Shown here one piece after another: positions 23,279 to 34,059 of a DNA stretch of 64,000 bases; the first letter of the stretch is position 1, and each line of letters begins with the position of its first letter. Made by a program: the position numbers and the translations under genes. The DNA is from Euryodendron excelsum. Lineage: Eukaryota; Streptophyta; Magnoliopsida; Ericales; Pentaphylacaceae. Under the pieces are notes generated by a model. It had not been told where the DNA came from, made no database searches, and saw only the letters and a program-made list of their open reading frames with translations. The DNA is taken from the NCBI GenBank assembly GCA_033060915.1, contig CM065386.1:6837001-6901000 (forward strand), written 5' to 3'.

Positions 23279-23461
23279 TGTTTGGGCACTTAACTTTTAA
23301 CTTATATGTCATAAGTTATTAGTTATTATTTTTAAAAATAATTTTTTTAAAAAAATATAATTAGACATAAATTATTTTTTTAAGTTATTTATTTAAATAC
23401 ATTTCAAAAAAATTATAAACATAAATTATAAACTACTAAATAAGTTACGTTCAAACACCTC
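23279..23461. mobile_element. Small MITE
   Basis: Inverted ends: TGTTTGGGCACTTAAC at about 23278 and GTTACGTTCAAACACCT at 23444-23460. The AT-rich interior is itself an imperfect inverted repeat (ATAAGTTATTAGTTATTAT and ATAAATTATAAACTACTAAAT). No coding. Confidence 0.6.
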
Positions 23462-24381
23462 TTTAATTTTATCAATTCGTAAAAGTAAATAAAAATCAAA
23501 TCCTACAACAACAGTGATGCGAGATGAATGGGTAGATATTGTTCATAAATGCATTAAATGAAGGAGCAAGAGTAATGTGAGGTGGTTGGGTAGATATTGC
23601 TCATAATGTGAAATGCAGTAAATGGAGGACTCACTAGAATACGCACATTCAATTTGGCCCTTGACTTCCAATCCTTCACAACAAACGCTGGATGAGTGGG
23701 AAAATTTTGCTTTCAGGACTGTACGATAAAAAATGACGACATTATTGCTGCACCTTTTTGTGAAGGACATTAATTAGGTTTCAGGTATGAGTAGTGCTTA
23801 TTTTAAATTTTTTTATTTGATTTGTAACTTAAAAAATTAAATTTTGTTTATTTTTTATTTTTACTTTTATATGTCAAAGATAAGTGAAAAATGTCCAAAA
23901 TTTTTTTTTTATAAACTTAAAAATGCCAAATAAAAAATTTCTACCACATGAACCCTCAATCATAGATCATTGGGCAGGTTTTACCGAAAAAGCAAAAGAA
24001 AAAGAAAGAAAGAAAAAGTTTATTAAGGATGAGCTATGGCCCTGGCGGCTTTGGCCAGCGAAAAAGAAGTGCCTGAAAATTGTTAGAAGATTTTTGTGAA
24101 AAATACATGTAATTTTGGATTAAACAAATAAAACAGTGTCTAACAATAAATCAAAATAAAACAAAATAATAACAATTTGAGAAACAATAAAACATAATTA
24201 AAGGAAAACACGAAAACTTATTTCGTGAGGCGTGACCTATCATACGCCTACCAAAGTTTTCCTAATATTTATTCCTTGTTTAGTTGAATTGATAAAAAAT
24301 ATATGATATGTCCACTTTTAATAAGTCAAGCACCTTATGCAGTTGAAACTGATATGATTTTCAGGACCTATAAGATAATTT

Positions 24382-24750
24382 TGGGTAATTGCAATTTATT
24401 CTTTGTAGTTTGAACAAGAATTAGATGATCTTCATATAATTTAAAAAAGAACACATTATATTATTATAATCAGACTTAATTATAAAATGAATAGAAACTA
24501 TTAGAGTTAATGACGATTCTGTTACATCGATATTTTTGTGATTTTATTTATTCAAAATAGAATATTAAAAAAATTATTTTCCACTTTTATGTCAAAGTAA
24601 ATGATTGTCTTTCACGATGATATTTTTGTTATCTCACCAAATTAATCTTTCATAATTCTATTCATTTTATAGATAAATTTAAACTATAATCAGATTATGT
24701 CTTTAATTTTAAGCTGTATGTGTCATTTCATTTTCGCTTAAATTACCCCA
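24382..24750. mobile_element. Palindromic MITE, copy A of a three-copy family
   Basis: TGGGTAATT near 24382 and AATTACCCCA near 24741 are inverted ends. The interior resembles 55071-55484 and 59384-59812 (for example TAGATGATCTTC and the inverted internal pair). It lies about 170 bp upstream of the NCL start codon, so it may form part of the promoter. Confidence 0.6.
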
Positions 24751-24924
24751 TAATTTTTGTTGAAAAAAAGTGGAGTGGAATGGGATTGGACACATTACGA
24801 ACTATGACGTTAACTAATGATATCACCAATGATGACGTGAATGATGTACGTGAATGATGTAGAGGTTCTATTACGGGTCCATGATTCTATACACAAATGT
24901 ATAGCTATAGCAAGAAAAAGAAAC

Positions 24925-27900
24925 ATGGCTATCAGACTACCCCTCACCTTCCTCCTCCCCCTAATCATCCTCCTTTGCGGGATCGCCTACGGCCGACTCA
25001 TCATCGACCGCCCGGCCTCACATGTCATCTCCGACGGCGTCCACGATGGCTCCTTGGTTGCTCCGCCGCTGCTCCTCCTCCGCCGCCGCAGCCTCAACCG
25101 CCCGGCCTTCTACTACGCATCATCGGACTCCTGCGAGCAGACGTACGGCTTCTTGCCATGCACCTCCACAGCACTCGGTAACCTGTTCCTCATCGTCGTA
25201 TACGGCTACCTAATCTTCCTTGCCGCCTCGTATCTCACCAGTGGCAGCGAGCTCTTGCTGGAGGTTCTAGGTCCTGGTATCGTCGGCGGCCTCTTCCTTC
25301 CCATTCTCGGCTCTCTTCCCGATGCCATGCTCATTCTTGGTATAAATCTTCATTTCTATCTCAATTTGGTCAGTTTGGTTGCTTAGAAAATGGACGAAAA
25401 GGGAAGAAAGATAGCACGCATGGGCGACCTATAGCAAAGGCTCACCCGGGCTTAGGGTGGGCATTAGCCCGCAAGTCCGATAGGCATACTTATAAGTTAT
25501 AGAATTTGAAGATTATTTTTACGCTCGATTAGTTTAATGAATAGGTTTAGAAACTGTTTTTGAAGCTAGCTCGAAATATATATAAAATAATATATTTTTA
25601 TATTTTAATATTATATATATATATAATTAAATTTTATATTATTTAATATTATTTATAAAAAAAAAGTTATATATTAAATAAATTTTATGTTAGATAGGTA
25701 GACTTGGACTAATTTGAAAATGTCATACATTAAATAAAGTTATTTGATTTTAGGTTCGATGAAAAATTTTATTTGTGTAAGTAAGCCCAATCAGAACCCA
25801 ATCTTACCCGCTTAATGTCCACCGATATATGAGCTACCAGTAGATATGGCCAAAAAAAATTTTATACTTCAAATTTTAGCTCAACCTATTTTTAGCTCAC
25901 TCTATTATTTTTTAACCCACTTCAGTCCAACCTAAAAATGATTTTGAAATTTCAGTGAAGGGGCAATAGAACCTATTATGCTTAGCTCAACTTTAAAACT
26001 GAAGAATGATTTTGAATCATTTAAAATTGACCAGATTTGCATTCTTGTTGAGAAATTTTATCATAATGATTTTATCAAAAAGAGATGCATTATTGAGAAG
26101 TCAGTTGGAACATTTTGAACTTAATGTACAACTTAATGTACCTCAAGATCAAAAATTTCGAAATATGTCCGCCATTTCTGAATTATGCCGAGAATGAGTT
26201 GAAACAAATAAGTCACAACACTACTATCTAATCAAAAAGTTAATTTGCCTTGCTGTAATTCTTTCTGTTACCACAAAAACTACAAAACAAACATTTTAAG
26301 CTATGAAGCATATTAAAACTGCCATTCGAAATAAGATGGAGGTTAAGTTTCTTGCAGATTATATGATTGTTTATATTGAAAGAGATTAGTGAAAATATCG
26401 ACTTAGATTGGATAATAAATGATTTCTATTTTCTAAAGAATCGTAGGACACAAATCGTGTCCTTTTTTGTTTGGGTACTTCACTTTGTATATTTTTTAAC
26501 ATTTACATATTTTATATACAAGTTTGGTAAAATAAATTATAAATTTGTTTGGCTTCTATAAATATTTTTTTTTATAGTCCAGGCTCCCCCCTTGATTGCA
26601 CGGAAGATTTGAAATTGTTTTTCAGTTATACATTTTCGTCTTCGTTTAGTGAATAACGTAAATAACGTTAAAAGTTTGAGCTGTTACGCAAATTGCTTTG
26701 TTAATTTACTTTAATTTTAGTTCGGAAACACAAGAACGAGCTTACATAAGGTGCTACATGATTGCCTATTTTAGAAAATGTCTTACTCATCATAATATCA
26801 AAACACTTAATAAAATTTTAGCATACTCTTTCATTTTATTCTTTTTTCCTTCAAATCTTTTTGTTATCAAAAATTTGAGTTCCAAATGGAGCGTAAGAGT
26901 AGTTAAGGAGGAACGCTTCTGAAATATTAACTGTCTTTTTTGCTTTTTTCATGAACGGTTTATAAATTTCTAGCACACCCTGTTCATAAGAAAAATGAAG
27001 AAAGAAACTGTATTCTAATAATCCAGTGTTTTTCTACAGTATCTGGACTCTCTGGAAGTAGTGAAACTGCTCAAAGTAAGGTCTCAGTTGGAATGGGCTT
27101 GCTAGCTGGGTCAAGGGTGATGCTCCTTACAGTAATATGGGGAACTTGCATTGTTGTTGGCAAGTGTGACCTCCAGGATTCAATTGCAATAAATAGAAAA
27201 GATACAAAGGGATTTAGCTTGACCGGTACTTCCCGACTCCCTGGACTTTCTTACTGATACCCTCCTTTACCTATGCACGAAGATCATGTATTGTTGAAGC
27301 AAAACTGTTATTAACTTGCTATTTCTGACTAACAAATAGATACTCTCTCGCTTGAGATACCCAAAAACATAAAAGGGATTTAGTTGTTTTTCACTTACGA
27401 AAAAACAAAAAGACTCTCGTTTATTTGGTCATTTTCTTCGATTGTGAAAACGTTGGAGAAAGTTTCGAATGTTTGATCAGATGAATGTAGATGGATTACA
27501 AATATAATCCAAAAGTTATTCTCCAATCTTTGCAGGTTCTGGTGTCACTGTTGACATCCCGACTAGCCATCTTGCAAGGATCATGACTGTATCTATAATC
27601 CCATTTCTTGTTGTTCAATTACCCCAAGTTATGCATTCACCTTCAGGAAGACGCTTAGCAGTCTTGATTGCACTTATTGTCTCTCTCTCACTGCTGATAT
27701 CGTATTGTCTCTATCAGGTAAACGTATTTTCTATGCAGCAATTATCAGCCTTATGCAGCATGCTCAATGTTTCTGTTTAAATTATTATTTTTGTGTAATG
27801 ACTCTTAAATAAATTGGAGCAATAATGGGCACAAAAAATTTAGCTTACTCTATTTGTTCAACTAGTATCTAAAAAAGATTCTAAGCATAATTATTGCAAG

Positions 27901-30900
27901 TATGTTTAAAACTTTATATCGTTAGTAAATTAATTGTAGCAATACAAGGACGCAAGAGCGCTGGATAATATAAAGATTTTATAGATATTGCAGGTAATTG
28001 GTGATCTATTAAAACCAAAAGTTCATTTGGATTCTCGGAAAATACTGTCTTATGTGTTCCCCCTTGTGAAAAAGTAGAACTTCTTGTATGCTATGCATGG
28101 TATTAAGGTTCCCATGAGGTGTTTATTAGTTCCTAACTTCCTATTAGTGAAGAAATGTATTTTAATTTTTATTTGTACTAAATTGTCAATGAGACATAAA
28201 GTTAAAGGTTGAAATAGTATAGTTTTTCAGAGTTTTTACTTTTGGTAGTTTACGAGTTTGTAACTGAAACATGCATGTGTTCAGCCTTTAGAGGTTCCTG
28301 GTGGAAGATTATGAGAAACACATTGGACAAATGCAAACAACTTGTTGACATGCATTCAAATGCGTATTATTTTTAATTTTTTTTCACTAAAATTGGATAC
28401 ATTGGGTGTGACACGTATCTATATACATATAGGATCTTTCCCTAAATTATCTTCATGAATGTGTGTAAAGTCATATAATTATTGATTTTCGAGCTCTTTT
28501 ATAATTTGGAATCTTGGGTGTCTATCACAAGCTTTCAATGCAAGGATTTGTACTCTGAAAGATTCTTCGTTCACAATCATTAGCTAAGAAGTGCTTGAGA
28601 GGAAGAATTAATTGAAGACTTGAAAAAGTAATCAATTTCGATACCATTCGATAACTTTTTATTAAAGATACAGAGAATGGTGAAAATCAAAGAGTTTTAA
28701 TATTTTTCGATCGATCTTGATAGCTTTCGATTGAAGATTTAGAGACGGCAGTGAATTAGAGATTTTCAATCAATCTCGATCAATTTCGATCGACTTTGAT
28801 TGAAGATTTAGAAAAGGTGCAATTCGACTGACTAACTCGATCGACTTCAATCGAGTTCGCTGCATTGAATCGTGAAAAATCTACAGATTTGGAAACAGTT
28901 GTTTATGGAAGAAAATTCAATTTCCTATATAAACAAAAAGCCCTTCTATGGTTTAGATGATAGTAGCCGCACAAAAAAGAGTTTCTAAAAGTTCTCTTAA
29001 CATTTAAGAAGCTCTCAATTGATTATTGGAGACAAACTTTCTCCTATCATTAAAGAATCAAAGTCTTGATAGAGTTCAAGGTGGCAAATCTGTACTAAGG
29101 GAAATTGGACGGTGATCAAGCACGATAAATATGAATTGTGAAGTCGAGCAAATTCGAGGCAACCAAGAGAATCGAGAAGTCAATTGGGAATCTAGTTGTA
29201 AGGTTTCTTGTAACCCTTTGACGTTGGTTTAAGTGTTTGATCTCTATCTGGAAAAGTGGACATTGGTGGATTTGAGTTCAGTTCTCGCATGATTCTAGAT
29301 GTGTCATGGAGTTCGACACTCAATCAAGTATTGAAGAATCATATCGAGGGATAGATACGTTATCGTGGGATTTGATCAATATAAGAAAAGCACACATACA
29401 AGCGTGTAGATTCGGCACTCGAGAATTGAGAGTATCTAAGGTTGGGTTCTAAGTTGACTCTTTTGTATTTATTTTTTATAGTGCTTGGGTAACTGGACTA
29501 AGTCTTTCCAGCTAAAATATCGTATGTCTTATTTTGCATGTAATTGTTTGCATATTTACTTTTGACATACAATTGTTGCATACACTAGATTAAATGGACT
29601 ATGATTCAAATTGAATAATTGAATTGTGACCAATTTAAACAACTCTCCAAAAAATATTTTGCAAATTCATATATTCGGAATCGCTGTTTGTAGTTTTTCA
29701 ATGTGAATAATGTATGCATGTAACCAAGGGGAAACTCACTTTGGGAGGGGTGACCAAAAGAGAGAATAGACAAAAATTGTGTAAATAGACAAAAAGAGAA
29801 TGGTGAAAATCTTTCGATCGATCTTGATAACTTTCGATTGAAGATTCAGAGTCAGCAGTGAATCAGAGATTTTTAATCGATCTCGATCGACTTTGATTGA
29901 AGATTCAGAGAAGGTGTTCGATCGACTTCGATCGATTAACTGACTCGATCGACTTCAATCGAGTTCGCTACATCGAATCGTGAAAAATCTGCATATTTGG
30001 AAATAGTTGTTTATGAAAAAAAATTCAATTTCCTATATAAACAGAAAGCCCTTCTAGGGTTTAGAAGAGAGCAGCCGCACAAAGAAGACTTCCTAAAAGT
30101 TCTCTTAACAGTTAAGAAACTCTCAATTGATTCTTAAAGACAAACCTTCTTCTATCATTGAAGAATCAAAGTCTTGATGGAGTTCAAGGTGATAAATCCA
30201 TACTAAGAGAAATTGTACGGTAATCAAGCATGGTAATTGTGAAGTCGAGCAAATTCGAGACAACCAAGAGAATCAAGAAATCTATTAGAGATTTGATTGT
30301 AAGGGTTCTTGTAACCCTTTGACGTTGGTTTAAGTGTTCAATTTTTGTCTGACAAAGTGGACATTGGTGGATTTGAATTTAGCTCTTACATGATTCTAGA
30401 GGTGTCGTGGAGCTCGACACTCAATCAAGTATTGAAGAATCATATTGAAGAATAAATATGTGATCACGGGATTCGATCAATACAAGAAAAACATACCCAC
30501 AAGCGTGTGGATTTGACACCCTAGAATTGAGAGTATCTAGAATTGGGTTATAAATTAACTCTTTTGTATTCATTCTTGATAGTCCTTAGTTGACTAGACT
30601 AGGTCTTTCCACACTAAAATATTTTATATCCTCTTTTGCTTGTGATTGCTTGTATATTTACTTTTGACATACAATTGTTGCATGTACTACGTTAAAGGAC
30701 TATGATTCAAATTGAATAATTAAATTATGACCAATTTAAACAACCCTCCAATGAGTATTTTGATAAATTCATATATTCGGAATCGCGGTTTATAGTTTTT
30801 CAATGTGAATAATGTATGAATGTCATCAAAGGGAAACTCACTTTGGGAGGGGTGTCCAAAAGAGAGAATAGCCAGCATGAGTGGAAATTTTGTAATCAGT

Positions 30901-32325
30901 AACCAATAGTATCTAACCGGCCGGCACCTGCAATTTTAATGCTAAGGTATGAGAAACCTTTATATTTTTGTGTGGAATAGAGGGTTCTGTCCCTGCTTCT
31001 TGTTAGCTAGTTAAATTTCTTCCTGATTTTTCAGATTTTAATTTATCAGACTACTGTTTTCTCTATCAGTGCTTAACTTGCCTTCTTTGATTGACTGCAG
31101 GTTTTTCAGCCCTGGATCCAGATGAGAAAACTTGCTTACGTAAAGCATAAGCATGTAATATCAGGAATTCTAAAACATCTAAACATGCATGCACTAGGAA
31201 GGCTCCTCGCGGATGATGGTGAACCTAATGAAGAAGTTATAGCGAAGTCAGTTTTCTTTATACTTCCAACTGCAGAAATTGATTGCAGACTTTCATGTTT
31301 CTGACTCTTCAACTGGTTTTTTGACAGGCTATTTAAGAAAATTGACGGGGATGGTGACAATTATATTTCATGTGATGAATTGAGAGCTTTGATCGTAGGA
31401 ATCCGGTTTGATGAGATTGACTTGGATGAGGATGATGCTGCGCAGAAAGTGATGAGAGATTTTGATACGTCACTTGATTCTAGAATTGATTTGTCCGAGT
31501 TCATCAGTGGAGTCTCTAGATGGCTTGAACACGCGAAGCGCTCTGGAGCTTCTTCTTGGAAGGATGGTCCTGACACAAAAAAATATGTGGAGAACTTCCA
31601 CCAGGTATGTTGTGTTGTGTTGAATTTCTCTAGCACTTAATACTGCTAGGATTATGATATCGTGTCCATGCATTTACAGCAAACAAAGAGAGAACACTAT
31701 CTTTGGGGGGGTGAATTTGTCATCGAGGGCGTTGAAAATCCAAAGTGGACCTCTTTCAAAGCAGTGTTGTTGCTGCTTCTGGGGACTGTCATTGCAGTTG
31801 CATTTGCCGATCCTTTGGTAGATGCTGTCGATAATTTCTCCGATGCCACAAGCATTCCTTCTTTCTTTATCTCATTCGTCGTGCTGCCTTTGGCTACCAA
31901 CTACAAAGAGGCAGCATCGGTAACTATCACTGCTAGACAGAAAAATCTGCGTTCCGCCTCAGAAGCTTTCTTCGAGGTTTGTCTCCCCCTGTGGATTTGT
32001 AGTCCAACGAGTTTTGGATTTTGATATTTCACTAAGATCTCTTCCTTGAATTTTTTTTTTTTTCTTTCTGTTGCAGTTATATGGGGCGGTGACCATTAAC
32101 AATTTCCTTTGCTTGTCTGCCTTCTTAGCCCTGGTTTACTTCAGGGGATTGACATGGAACTTCTCAGCAGAATTGGTGGTTATCCTCATAGTTTGCGTTG
32201 TGATCGGCGCGATTGCCAGCTTCCGCACCACCTTACCCCTTTGGACAGCTCTACTCGCTTTCCTCCTTTACCCATTCTCCCTGGCGTTGCTATATCTTCT
32301 TAACTACGGTTTTGGCTGGCCATAG
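24925..32325 (+). CDS. NCL: Sodium/calcium exchanger, NCL type (7 exons)
   Basis: Exons are 24925-25339, 27040-27225, 27536-27717, 31101-31246, 31328-31604, 31680-31976 and 32077-32325, all GT-AG, 1752 nt, giving 583 residues (Arabidopsis NCL is about 585). Residues 1-23 look like a signal anchor. The first alpha repeat (about 107-144) has GSELLLEVLGPGIVGG and PDAMLILVSGLSG. Two EF-hands occupy loops 316-327 (DGDGDNYISCDE) and 356-367 (DTSLDSRIDLSE). The second alpha repeat is at about 444-482. NCL proteins exchange Na+ for Ca2+ in plant membranes and act in Ca2+ homeostasis and salt response. Oddity: the second alpha repeat reads LATNYKEAA, whereas the truncated copy reads VATNSSEAV, so transport may be altered. 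ATG 24925 is the first start that gives the signal anchor. Exons 4-7 are duplicated at 4390-5626. Confidence 0.93.
25452..25826. mobile_element. MITE in NCL intron 1
   Basis: Imperfect inverted ends AGGGTGGGCATTAGCCCG (25454-25471) and CCCGCTTAATGTCCACCGA (25807-25825). The interior is AT-rich and has no coding. It lies in the 1.7-kb first intron, clear of the splice sites. Confidence 0.65.
28672..29794 (+). repeat. Tandem LTR-like unit 1 in NCL intron 3
   Basis: This 1.1-kb unit is repeated at 29795-30890 at an offset of about 1105 bp. It begins with a cluster of TCGATCGA/TCGATCTCGATC sites (28707-28860). A TATA box, TATATAAAC, follows at 28926. Downstream it resembles an LTR leader, with a polyadenylation-like tail region. 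It has no coding. The layout matches the Sirevirus LTR, so I read it as an old LTR fragment in the same orientation as NCL. The repeat is seen; the LTR origin is inferred. Confidence 0.55.
29795..30890 (+). repeat. Tandem LTR-like unit 2 in NCL intron 3
   Basis: Closely similar to the preceding unit through its full length. The TCGATCGA cluster is at 29814-29965 and is richer in perfect sites than unit 1. TATATAAAC is at 30034, and GGGAAACTCACTTTGGGAGG near 30831 matches 29729. It ends about 210 bp upstream of exon 4. No target duplication was found for either unit. Confidence 0.6.
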
Positions 32326-33813
32326 ATTCATGGAGGTGGTACCTTCTGGAACTATCGCATGGTAATCTCTATATATATATACATATATATTCATACATAT
32401 ATATATATATATATTAATCATTGTCGTCGCATTAGGTCTGTAGCTTTTTTTATCTATTGTTTTTAAATGATGTCTCTTAACTATCATCTAGCCTCTATGC
32501 GCCTGTTTTGACAAGGTTGGTCAAACGTCTTTTTTTGTCTTTAATAAAAAGGTGGAAAGGGGCTGAGCGTTCAAACCCCTACTGAGCTTGATTACAGGAG
32601 TGTTCACTCTCTGCAAAATGTTTAATTTGAATCATAATTATTAACTTGAAGAGGGTGAATCCATCGCCGTTGTTGTACCAAAATATAAATAACATTCAAC
32701 TTATTTCTAACAATATTTAAATTACATAATTATTATTACAAATATATTCAAATTAGGAAGTAGACATTAGATGAGCTGAATTGACCCAAGCTAGCCTTAC
32801 ACTTACAAAAATTTCACTAGTCCTAAAATCAAATCTCAAGCCTATCCAAAATAAAAATTATAATTTTCAACCCAAGCCTACCCCTTTAGAGCCCGTTTAG
32901 TTAGACTTTTTTTAAGTTTTTTTGGTTTGATATTTTTGTTTATAAGTAAAAAAGTCAAAATTTTAAAACTTTTTTGCTTTTCTGTTTATTTTATCTTGTT
33001 AAAAGAAAAAAATGAAAAAATATAATTTTTTTTTACTTATAAGTCAAAAAAGTAAAATAAAAAAAACTTTAAAAAATCTATATCAAACGAGCACTTAATC
33101 TAAAAATATTTTTAGTAAACATTTTTTATTAAAAAATAATTGTAAATAATATAAACTTCAATATCAAAACTAATGTTAAATAATATTAAAATATTATTTT
33201 ATATATATTTTAAACTAAATCGTATTGGGCCAAGTTTGAAAGCCACTTCTCAAACCTATCCGTTAAACTAGCTGAGCTTATAAAAAAAAAAATCTCAAAC
33301 CCCATTAACGATGAAGGATATTAACGAGTCATTGGACTTGTGACCAACCCTAATTTAAACACTATTGAAAAATGAACGAAGTTCCAAACTCAATTGATAC
33401 CTCGGTGGTAAGTTGGGTCAAACATCGTGTCCAAGTGAAATTATCCTGTTTAATTACTTTTCAAGCCACGCAAAGCGTGACGTCCACCGAACCAAATAGG
33501 AGGGGTACCTTCCCCCAAAACCCCCCCGCGGCGGGGGCATCTTTCTTTTGGGGCCATAGCTGGCACCACTCATCCTCCAGTAGCATAGTGGATGCCAGAT
33601 TTCCGGACCCCACAAAGCATACAAGACAAAAAACATAATCAGATTCCCACAATCTACATGCCAAAGTTTGTAACCAATGGTACCTGACTCGCCCCCATCC
33701 AAACAGACGATACCGAAATCCCCTGTAAACCCAAATGCTCAACCAAACTTCTCCTGCATCAAAATTGCAACGCTCATAACAAAAACAAAGTCGTCGTCAT
33801 CATCATCATATCT

Positions 33814-33844
<31 letters not shown>

Positions 33845-34059
33845 ATGGCCAAAGATTGGAGGGTCTCTTTTTTTTATTTTTTATAGCAGATTGGAGGGTC
33901 TCTTTCATGCTCAAGTTCACATAAATGCAATATGTAGATTCATATCTACTTTACATGTCAAATTCTAGATTGAGAAAAAGAATGAAAATTTAACCTAACA
34001 TGTTTGAGAGAAACAGCTATACCCTGCCAATAGTCCATTAAGATATGAAATGAACGCTT
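32326..34059. other. NCL-SPEAR interval: MITE, CG-rich island, direct repeat
   Basis: NCL and SPEAR converge here, tail to tail. An (AT)n tract lies at about 32367-32415. A palindromic MITE is listed separately at 32889-33098. The section 33470-33640 is unusually GC-rich, holds a CCCCCGCGGCGGGGG hairpin at 33525-33539 and GTGACGTCC at 33477, and so looks promoter-like. A CT run at 33821-33844 is followed by an 18-bp direct repeat (33853-33870, 33888-33905). No gene is recognisable. Confidence 0.55.
32889..33098. mobile_element. Palindromic MITE between NCL and SPEAR
   Basis: GAGCCCGTTTAG at 32889 and AAACGAGCACTTA at 33085 are imperfect inverse copies. The interior is a mirror-like A/T-rich inverted repeat (TTTATAAGTAAAAAAGTC and TTACTTATAAGTC). 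No coding. Confidence 0.6.

Larger units (their letters stand above)
22846..24924. other. NCL upstream region with MITEs
   Basis: No gene is visible apart from two MITEs listed separately. Stretches 22860-23000 carry the repeated GATTTGGTT / GGATCTG / GGATCCAATT type of sequence common at MITE ends. The NCL promoter must lie in the last part, after the MITE ending at about 24750. I see no convincing TATA box. Confidence 0.5.

Noticed and set aside
33845..33886. ATG after a CT-rich leader (MAKDWRVSFF)
   Set aside because: The frame ends after 13 codons in a T-rich insertion and the following sequence shows no exon; without transcripts it cannot be called a gene.
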